Origin: an uncultured Photobacterium sp. | GTDB taxonomy: Bacteria; Pseudomonadota; Gammaproteobacteria; Enterobacterales; Vibrionaceae | Length of the DNA stretch: 37,869 nucleotides | Reading direction: 5' to 3' | Assembly: GCF_947039875.1 (NCBI RefSeq) | Contig: NZ_CAMRAN010000038.1 | Location: 1 to 37,869, forward strand | Shown: positions 16,967 to 23,883 of the stretch, in pieces | Layout of the letters: every line of letters begins with the position of its first letter | How positions within the stretch are numbered: position 1 is the stretch's first letter | The notes under the pieces: generated by a model | Database searches by the model: none | The model's input: only the letters and a program-made list of their open reading frames with translations | What the model was told of the DNA's origin: nothing | Program-made: the position numbers and the translations under genes

Positions 16967-19879
16967 CTATCGAGCACCAACAGGTAGTGATTTCTCGTGT
17001 AAGAACTCACCAATTCCAGTATCTGGTGGTGTAGAGTCAGCGGCAGCACCCCACTGTTTATTTGGTGTATCACCCATCGTAAACACTAGGTCACCACCGT
17101 ACATAATCTCATCATGAGTAAGATAGGTACGATTAAACGTCTTACCATTAAACGTTGCGTTTTGAATAAAGATATTTTCACGACTCACGTTCTTTGCGAC
17201 CACATTAAACGACTGTCCGTTGCCCACATCAATGGAAGCAGTTTCAAACATCGGGGTACCAATTTCATAAATACTGCCTGCATTCACTGGATAGAAACCT
17301 AGCGCACGGAACACAAACCATGAAGAAAGCGTACCAAAGTCATCATTACCACAAATACCATCAGCAGTATTGTCGTAACAAACATTGGTTGAGGCTGCAA
17401 TCGCCGCTTGAGTCTTCCATGGCTGACCCACGTAGTTATACAAATAAGACACATGCAGATCTGGTTCATTACCCTGTACATGTTGACCTACGTTACCAGT
17501 ATTAAAGACAGGGAACTGGTTATCACCCGCATTACGATCTGGATATGTTGACCAGTACTCATCTAAACGTGCAGCAAATAATTCGCCCTCTTTTGCTTCA
17601 GGGTTAAACTTACGATCCGCTTGAGTCATCAGATCTTTTAGACCATGAATATCATGTTGTACACTAAAGAAGTATTGCCAACCGTTTGACTCTGAGAATG
17701 CCCAGTTAAACATGTCAGGACGCCAATCTTTACCAGCATTTCCACCTGTTACAGGATCTGTCCAGTTCTTATCAATAAATTGGCCATTATTATCACGCGC
17801 TTTAAACCACCCTTTCCACGGTGTATTCGCTTCGCCACCAAAATCGAACTGTGCTTGCCAGTTATTTGAGCGATTAGCAAATTCTGTATAACGTGGATCA
17901 TCTTCGCCAAACACCAAGGCAATGGATTTTGCAATCATCCAATCATTCATTGAATATTCAAGTGAATATGACGCTGTCCATGAATCTTTAAAAGGTGAGT
18001 GCTTACCGTATGAGTCCGTTTCTGTATCATGGAGCTGTGCTGGCACCCAACCATTTTTTTCATATTCTTTAATCCATGACACACCTTGGCTCGTTTTCCC
18101 GCGTGCATCCGTTACCATGGCGGTAATTAAGCGCGCTTTAATATCATTTTGATCTGCCTGACTAAAACCAAGTTCTGTCATTCGCGCATCAAGGATGCCT
18201 TTTGCCAATACATCATAAATAACCGGGGTTGAGTGCATCCCCATCATCATGCCGGTTTCATTACCTTTAAATGTCCACTCAGGTAAACGGCCTTTACGAG
18301 ATTCGCTCGCAGTACCCGCCGCATCAAGAGGCGTAAATTCTTCTTCTGCATAAGAAAGCATTGATAACACAACATCCGCTAATGCATTAGGGGTAAAGAT
18401 TGATGCTAGTGGTTGTACATTACGGTAAGTATCCCACAGTGAGAATGTGTCATAACGAGTAAAGTCAGCCTTACCATCATTGTTGGCATCGGCTAAACGA
18501 ACATCATCCACTAATGGCGCTTCTTTACCCCAAGATGGACGACCATTTGGATAAGCATTACGACCTTGGAATGCACGGTAATATTTACCATCAATATCTG
18601 AGTGCGTTGTTTGACCAAGGAAAGCATGGTACATCGCAGTATAGAAAGTTTGCTTGTAGGTTTCATCACCTTCAACTTTTACTTTACCCAGTAATGCTTC
18701 CCACTCATTGGTGGCTTCTAAACGTACATCATCAAAGTTTTTATTATCAACTTCAGTTAGATTCAAGAACGCTCCCGTTAATGGCGCTTTATTGGTGCCA
18801 TCATTACCAATCGCAGTACTTGATAACGCCAATTTTGCTTCAACGGCTAACCCTTGTTTTTCAGTATCAAATTCAACATAAGCGCGAGCATATTGGTATT
18901 TACCAAACACATCACGATCATTAACGGCATCATAGGTTTGAGAACCTTTAATTGACCCTATTTCAGTAAAGTCAGCTGGCGCATTAACGTATTGTTTGGT
19001 CTCTTTATCATAATAAGCAAAACGGACATTTTTGATCGGTTGATCAAACTCCATCACAAAATATTCTTTCTGAGAGGCTGCCCAACCATCAGATAAACGG
19101 TGGCCAATCAAACGGTTATTTTCTTTATCCCAACGAATAAAAGAATCAGAAGTGTAATCCCAGTTAAGCTTAAATCCGGTATTAACGATAATTTCAGATT
19201 TTGTATCGCGTGGGAACGTATAACGGTGCACACCAACACGATCAGACGCTGTCAGTTCAGCAGTAATGTCATAGTCAAGCAACTCAACCTTGTAGTAACC
19301 CGCGGTCGCCTGCTCATCTTTATGTTTAAAATGGGATGCTTCTAAATTGAGGGTCGCTGAACCTTCATTGATCATAAAGTCTGAACGGGAGTTAATTGGC
19401 ATTACCAGAATGTCATTTAAGTCCCCAGCCCCCGCGCCAGATAAATGAGTATGAGAAAAACCACTGGTACGAGCGTCATGATAATAATAGCCAGAAATAT
19501 ACTCCCAGCCATTAGAGCCATTATTCGGGGACAATTGCACCATGCCATTAGGGGTAGTTGCACCAGGGTAAGTATTACCTAAATTACCAGTCCCTATAAA
19601 TGGATTAACGTAGCGGGTGACATCCATGCCCGATAAATCAACCGGAATATGAACCCCCATATCAATAACTGGGTTTTCTGTACTCGGTTTATCATCACAA
19701 TCACCGTCCCCAGTCGGTGGACAAACGGGCTTATCCCCTTCGTCAACAGGAGGAAGAGTGCCATCACCATCAGGGACAGTAACATTAACATCAATATTAT
19801 GCGTGTCGTCATCACAAGCCGTTAAACCCAATGTAGCAGCAATAACAGCCATTGAAAGTAGGGTACGTTTGAATTTCAT
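16967..19879 (-). CDS. Divergent GH92 family glycosidase lipoprotein (copy 3)
   Basis: Largest of the four GH92 proteins (970 aa), start supported by AAGGAT 7 nt upstream. The lipobox is LTAC, followed by Asp-Asp-Asp, so sorting may differ from the other copies, which have Asn at +2. Residues 22-70 are an acidic, Pro-rich linker with two Cys (PVCPP, GDCDD). Motifs are recognisable but altered: NPFIGTGNLGNTYPGA, SLWDTYRNVQPL, ESNGWQY at 730 (others EGN(A/T)WQW), GNEPDLHVSYLYN at 803 (others GNEP(S/D)HH) and GNDDFGTLSSW at 844. It ends with a 25-residue extension. It probably still hydrolyses alpha-mannosides, but these changes near the sugar site suggest another linkage or a substituted mannose. 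The shared promoter block is absent upstream; it may be read from its own promoter or from copy 4. Confidence 0.9.
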   Translation of the reverse strand: MKFKRTLLSMAVIAATLGLTACDDDTHNIDVNVTVPDGDGTLPPVDEGDKPVCPPTGDGDCDDKPSTENPVIDMGVHIPVDLSGMDVTRYVNPFIGTGNLGNTYPGATTPNGMVQLSPNNGSNGWEYISGYYYHDARTSGFSHTHLSGAGAGDLNDILVMPINSRSDFMINEGSATLNLEASHFKHKDEQATAGYYKVELLDYDITAELTASDRVGVHRYTFPRDTKSEIIVNTGFKLNWDYTSDSFIRWDKENNRLIGHRLSDGWAASQKEYFVMEFDQPIKNVRFAYYDKETKQYVNAPADFTEIGSIKGSQTYDAVNDRDVFGKYQYARAYVEFDTEKQGLAVEAKLALSSTAIGNDGTNKAPLTGAFLNLTEVDNKNFDDVRLEATNEWEALLGKVKVEGDETYKQTFYTAMYHAFLGQTTHSDIDGKYYRAFQGRNAYPNGRPSWGKEAPLVDDVRLADANNDGKADFTRYDTFSLWDTYRNVQPLASIFTPNALADVVLSMLSYAEEEFTPLDAAGTASESRKGRLPEWTFKGNETGMMMGMHSTPVIYDVLAKGILDARMTELGFSQADQNDIKARLITAMVTDARGKTSQGVSWIKEYEKNGWVPAQLHDTETDSYGKHSPFKDSWTASYSLEYSMNDWMIAKSIALVFGEDDPRYTEFANRSNNWQAQFDFGGEANTPWKGWFKARDNNGQFIDKNWTDPVTGGNAGKDWRPDMFNWAFSESNGWQYFFSVQHDIHGLKDLMTQADRKFNPEAKEGELFAARLDEYWSTYPDRNAGDNQFPVFNTGNVGQHVQGNEPDLHVSYLYNYVGQPWKTQAAIAASTNVCYDNTADGICGNDDFGTLSSWFVFRALGFYPVNAGSIYEIGTPMFETASIDVGNGQSFNVVAKNVSRENIFIQNATFNGKTFNRTYLTHDEIMYGGDLVFTMGDTPNKQWGAAADSTPPDTGIGEFLHEKSLPVGAR

Positions 19880-20089
19880 TTCAAATCCTTTTCTAATTTA
19901 TATATTATTTTTTAACACTGTTATTAATAGTCATTAATAAAAAACCATTAGCGACCACGCTGAAATAGACAGTATTTAAGAAATAAATAAAACAATGTAA
20001 TTTAAACCCACCGTTTAATTAATATTGAAACGTAAATATCAATGATGATTAAACAATGAATGATATAAAGAAACGAACAGTATTGAGAG

Positions 20090-20117
20090 GCAGACAAATA
20101 TAATCAACTTTGTCTGC
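20090..20117 (-). terminator. Hairpin after GH92 copy 4
   Basis: Perfect 9-bp stem GCAGACAAA / TTTGTCTGC with a 10-base loop, 23 bp past the stop of copy 4. On the minus strand it is followed by CTCTCAAT, not a U-tract, so termination may be leaky and allow read-through into copy 3. Confidence 0.5.
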
Positions 20118-20139
20118 TTCAAATATAACTAATATTAAT

Positions 20140-22665
20140 TTATTTAATTGTTGGCTTTTTATTGGTCATCACAAAGTGTAATTCGCCACCAGCCATAATT
20201 TCACTATGAGCAAAAGTATAATGATTACCCAAGGGCTTTCCATTAATAGTGACCGATTCAACATAGATATTATCAGGGCTATTATTTTCAGCCGTTATCG
20301 TAAATTGACCGTCATCAATATCAAATTTCACTTCATCAAACAGTGGTCGTCCAATAGTATAAATCGGTGCGCCAGGATTCACTTGATAGAAGCCTAATGC
20401 ACCCATAATGTACCAAGCTGACATTTGACCTACATCTTCGTTACCAATTAAACCCGCTTTGGTTGGGTGGAAGAATTTTTTCATCGCCTGATCGACATAT
20501 TCTTGGGTTTTCCAAGGCTCTGCCGTCCAGTTATACAAGTATGGCACGTGATGATCAGGTTCATTACCCATGATAAATTGACCGATATAACCTGTCATAT
20601 CCCCTTGAGAGGTATCGGCTTTATCATTTGCAGTAAATAACGCATCTAAGTTCTGTAAGAAACCTGCCTCACCGCCCATGGTTTGTTTTAAACCAGCGAT
20701 ATCATGCGGTGCAAACCAACTCCATTGCCATGTATTCCCTTCCGTGAAATCTTGACCACGATGCTCGGCACGGTAAGGCCAGAAAATATCAAATGATTTA
20801 GCATCATTAATATCACAACCCTCAGGTAACGGCGTAATTGGATCGCCTTGACCGTCAATGGCACATGATGGATAGTTATTTACCCATGAACCATCATGAT
20901 TTTTAGGGCGCATAAATCCAGTTGCACCGTATTTAGCATATTCAGCCTTATTGAGATCAAAGTAAGGCTTATAAGCTTGTGAACGTTCTATATAACGTTG
21001 ATATTGAGCATCATCACCTGCTAACTTAGCGATTTGGGCAATACACCAATCGTAGTAAGCATTTTCTAATCCGTATGACACCGATTCATTGACTAATTCA
21101 TCGTATTTATCTTGGGCGATACCACCATCTTGAGGTTTTTTCTTAGCGTCCGCTGGCACATACCCGTGTTGCTCAGCATATTCACCATGACGGGTCATGA
21201 CCGTAAAACGTTTATCACCATTCCACGCATCTTTATAAGGCACCCAATCTTGTGTAATAGTTAAATCAAAGTTAGCTGACACATCTGCCGCTTTAAGTGC
21301 TAATTCAAAATCTTGTTGAGTAAAAGCATCAGGGTATTTCACCATTACATCGGCAATCACAGAAACCGCAGGGTAACCGACCATTTCACCGGTGTAATCA
21401 GAATGCAATTCCCACTTAGGTAATACACCACCAGTTTTAAATTTATTCATCAAATCATGGGCGTATTCAATTGCACGTTCTTTATCTATAATGGTTTTAA
21501 GTGGATGAGCAGCGCGGAATGTATCCCACATAGAATACACTGAATAGTTAGTAAAATCGGCATCAGCTTGATGGACTTTGCCATCCATACCACGGTATTT
21601 ACCATCAACGTCTTGATACACAAACGGCGCGACATAAGTACGGTAAAGCGAAGTATAGAACATGGTCTTATCGGCTTGGGTTCCCCCTTTAATGGTGAAT
21701 TTATTTAACACCTTCGCCCATTGCTGTTGGTTGTCAGCCACAACCTCATCAAAATCATAACCGTTGTCGTCAGCTTGTAAGTTGGCCATCGCACCATCAA
21801 TACTGGTACCAGAGATGGCAATCTTAACCGTGATAGGCTGATCACCGTCACCAAAGTTAAGGTGGGTCACCACATCACGTACTCGATCACGTTTATCGCC
21901 GTAACCTTGATAATCGGCTAATCCAACTTCTGTTGCAGCCGTTTGCTTACCTTCAACATACGCCATGTGACCATTAAACGGTTCTGAAAACTCAGCATAA
22001 AAATATACCGTTTGCCACTGACCCCATTCATTACTGGTACGCGCCCCCGCAATAGCATTATCTGCCACTTTTTTATAATAAATACTGCGAGAGTGATTAC
22101 CGTATTGTTCGAGTAACTCATGTTGTAAATCGATCTTTACTTTACGATCGACACCCGCTGGAAAACTATAGCGCTGAAAAGCAACTCGATCCGTTGCTGT
22201 TAATTCAGCTTTAACTTTTGTTTCAATAAGATCAACCGCGTAATAACCCACTTTTGATATTTCAGTTTGCTTATCCATCGTAACAGCGGTTGAGTGAAAA
22301 CCGGTATAAGGTAAGAATGCAAAATCATTAAGATCCCCTTTACCTGCACCCGAAATATGGGTGGTGCTAAATCCTGATAATTGATTTAAATAGTGATGAT
22401 AATCAGATGGTGATCCTTTCCCCTCCCAATTCGTCGGATTCCAGTTATCAGGGCTTGGTTGGATCATACCTTCAGGGGTTACAGGGCTAGGATTAACATT
22501 GCCTAAACCATCCGTGCCAATCAAAGGATCAACATAGTTAAGTACCGCTAATGTTGGCAGATTATCGTTTTTATCCGTTGATGATTGGGTTGAATTATCA
22601 TTATTACAGCCGACAAGACCAACAGAAAGAGCAATTGCTGCTGCGACGATTGACAGTTTTAACAT
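20140..22665 (-). CDS. GH92 family alpha-mannosidase lipoprotein (copy 4)
   Basis: GH92 exo-alpha-mannosidase of 841 aa. ATG at 22665 with AGGGAT about 9 nt upstream. Lipobox LVGC with Asn at +2. Motifs seen: EGNTWQW at 642, GNEPDHHVPYLYNWT at 700 and GNEDVGQMSAWYI at 741, plus SMWDTFRAAHPL. The first family block, usually GTG..GHTFPGA, reads GTDGLGNVNPSPVTPEG here, an unusual change in an otherwise standard enzyme, so its substrate preference may differ from copies 1 and 2. Relative to copy 2 it has an insertion near 600-630 containing two Cys (SCAIDG..EGCDIND). The promoter carries the full shared module at 22831-22937. A leaky hairpin separates it from copy 3, 260 bp downstream. Confidence 0.93.
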   Translation of the reverse strand: MLKLSIVAAAIALSVGLVGCNNDNSTQSSTDKNDNLPTLAVLNYVDPLIGTDGLGNVNPSPVTPEGMIQPSPDNWNPTNWEGKGSPSDYHHYLNQLSGFSTTHISGAGKGDLNDFAFLPYTGFHSTAVTMDKQTEISKVGYYAVDLIETKVKAELTATDRVAFQRYSFPAGVDRKVKIDLQHELLEQYGNHSRSIYYKKVADNAIAGARTSNEWGQWQTVYFYAEFSEPFNGHMAYVEGKQTAATEVGLADYQGYGDKRDRVRDVVTHLNFGDGDQPITVKIAISGTSIDGAMANLQADDNGYDFDEVVADNQQQWAKVLNKFTIKGGTQADKTMFYTSLYRTYVAPFVYQDVDGKYRGMDGKVHQADADFTNYSVYSMWDTFRAAHPLKTIIDKERAIEYAHDLMNKFKTGGVLPKWELHSDYTGEMVGYPAVSVIADVMVKYPDAFTQQDFELALKAADVSANFDLTITQDWVPYKDAWNGDKRFTVMTRHGEYAEQHGYVPADAKKKPQDGGIAQDKYDELVNESVSYGLENAYYDWCIAQIAKLAGDDAQYQRYIERSQAYKPYFDLNKAEYAKYGATGFMRPKNHDGSWVNNYPSCAIDGQGDPITPLPEGCDINDAKSFDIFWPYRAEHRGQDFTEGNTWQWSWFAPHDIAGLKQTMGGEAGFLQNLDALFTANDKADTSQGDMTGYIGQFIMGNEPDHHVPYLYNWTAEPWKTQEYVDQAMKKFFHPTKAGLIGNEDVGQMSAWYIMGALGFYQVNPGAPIYTIGRPLFDEVKFDIDDGQFTITAENNSPDNIYVESVTINGKPLGNHYTFAHSEIMAGGELHFVMTNKKPTIK

Positions 22666-22830
22666 GGTTTTCTATCCCTATTTTTTAATTGCACCACACT
22701 CTTACTGAGCAAGGTTGATATTATTAAAACAATTGGATCAATAAGATTAAATAAAATCACTATTCGTTTTATTTACTCAGTGTCATTTCACTTAGTTATT
22801 GACTCGCATTATTAAAAATAAAGAATTATG

Positions 22831-22937
22831 GCGATATAGGATAAATTACGCATTCACTGTATATTTGTAACAACACCTAATCGCTGTGAGTAGGCTCTCA
22901 TTGTTATATTGCGATATTTTGACTCAATATCACAGTT
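22831..22937 (-). promoter_or_regulatory. Promoter of GH92 copy 4: CRP-like site, shared block, -10
   Basis: Minus strand order: AACTGTGATATTGAGTC (22921-22937), 31 bp, the 41-bp block (22849-22889) TCAC-N14-TGTTACAAA-N5-ACAGTGAATGCG, about 10 bp, then TATATC near 22833. A CRP-like TGTGA-N6-TCTCA spans 22885-22900. A 26-bp stretch ending in CATTCACTG (plus strand, about 22835-22859) differs from that of GH92 copy 2 at one base. The rest of 22666-23165 has no ORF; a palindrome GTGATATCAC lies at 23022-23031. Confidence 0.65.
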
Positions 22938-23165
22938 TGCTATTTTTGTTTAAATAGAATTAATGACCATATTTAATTTATATATTATCAAACATCATCA
23001 TTATTATTTAAAGAAGACTGCGTGATATCACATAAAAAACGATTAGATAGAATAATGCTATTAAAGTGATATTTATCCACTATTTATATTTTTAATTTAA
23101 GTAATAATTAACCCAGCGTTTAAAATATAAAATATTGTCATTATTTTCCCGAACAATGACCTTTA

Positions 23166-23200
23166 GCAGCATGCAGTCCCCCGCTCATGCTGCCTTTTTA
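23166..23200 (+). terminator. Orphan terminator hairpin
   Basis: Perfect 8-bp stem GCAGCATG (23166-23173) / CATGCTGC (23186-23193) followed by CTTTTTATT. No plus-strand gene precedes it, since GH92 copy 4 diverges from 22665. It could end a small RNA starting near 23130 (TATAAAAT upstream), or be the relic of a lost gene. The DNA from 23201 to 23398 holds nothing else I can identify. Confidence 0.6.
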
Positions 23201-23398
23201 TTATTACGTGATGACAACCGCTCTTGTATTTATTCATCTTTTCTTCTTAACACCACATTCTAAGCACTATCAATTAATAATAATGCCGTCATTCTTCCCT
23301 TAATAAATGCAGCCAACCATCATTAAAGTACTATTACCTTTCAACACCCAACGCACAAAAATGCTAATCATTACTGAGAACATTCACCAAAAATGCAA

Positions 23399-23450
23399 TG
23401 AGATCCTTATCACGGTTGGTTATTACGGTTACAAATGTCCTATAAAAGCG
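23399..23450 (+). promoter_or_regulatory. Promoter region of the PTS operon with CRP-like site and shared block
   Basis: A CRP-like TGAGA-N6-TCACG (23399-23414) overlaps a 41-bp block (23410-23450) reading TCAC-N14-GGTTACAAA-N9-AAAAGCG. It aligns without gaps to the GH92 promoter blocks; the first 26 positions agree with copy 2 at 19. The preceding CAATGAGA-N-CCT also matches GH92 copy 4. A weak -10 (TATCTT) follows at about the same distance. The leader would be roughly 65 nt. Confidence 0.55.
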
Positions 23451-23537
23451 TCGTTTCTCTTCTATCTTGCTCTCTATTAACTGCTTATATTTATGCCATT
23501 GCCCTAGCATTACATTATCTAACAGCAGGAGAGACAT

Positions 23538-23855
23538 ATGAGAGTTGTCGCGATTACCGCATGTCCAACAGGGATTGCACATACCTACATGGCAGCCGAC
23601 AAGCTCACTGAGACAGCGAAAAAACTCGGGATCACAATAAAAGTCGAAACCCAAGGAGCAATGGGAGTAGAAAATCGCCTCACCGACCAGGATGTTGAGC
23701 GTGCTGATATTGTGATTCTCGCGGCCGATATTAATGTCGAGCAGAGTGACCGTTTTACAAAACATCGCTGTCTAGAAGTTTCTATTCAAGATGCATTGCA
23801 GCATCCACGACGTATTTTTTCTCAATGTCAGCAACTGTTGTTAGCTCACCAATAA
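23538..23855 (+). CDS. Free-standing PTS EIIB component, fructose type
   Basis: 105-aa cytoplasmic phosphocarrier of the fructose-like PTS EIIB family (compare E. coli FryB/FrwB). The phosphorylated cysteine is Cys9 in ITACPTGIAHTYMAADKL, followed by the typical VETQGAMGVENRLT and ADIVILAADI segments. Start supported by AGGAGAG 4 nt upstream. It accepts phosphate from an EIIA and passes it to a sugar bound by an EIIC membrane protein, but no EIIC gene is present in the window. It is 28 bp upstream of the HPr-EI-EIIA gene and surely cotranscribed. Its promoter shares a block with GH92 promoters, pointing to mannose or a mannoside as the sugar. Confidence 0.9.
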   Translation: MRVVAITACPTGIAHTYMAADKLTETAKKLGITIKVETQGAMGVENRLTDQDVERADIVILAADINVEQSDRFTKHRCLEVSIQDALQHPRRIFSQCQQLLLAHQ

Positions 23856-23883
23856 CATTAAATAAATTTAAGGCGTATTATTT

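Noticed and set aside
18514..18924. Open frame of 136 codons on the plus strand
   Set aside because: It is antisense within GH92 copy 3, has no ribosome site and encodes a low-complexity His/Leu/Tyr-rich product; the GH92 frame explains the DNA.
23021..23033. CRP site at the palindrome GTGATATCAC
   Set aside because: The half sites are separated by 2 bp rather than the 6 bp CRP needs.
23364..23765. Open frame of 133 codons on the minus strand
   Set aside because: It overlaps the EIIB gene antisense. EIIB has a clear family match and a strong ribosome site.
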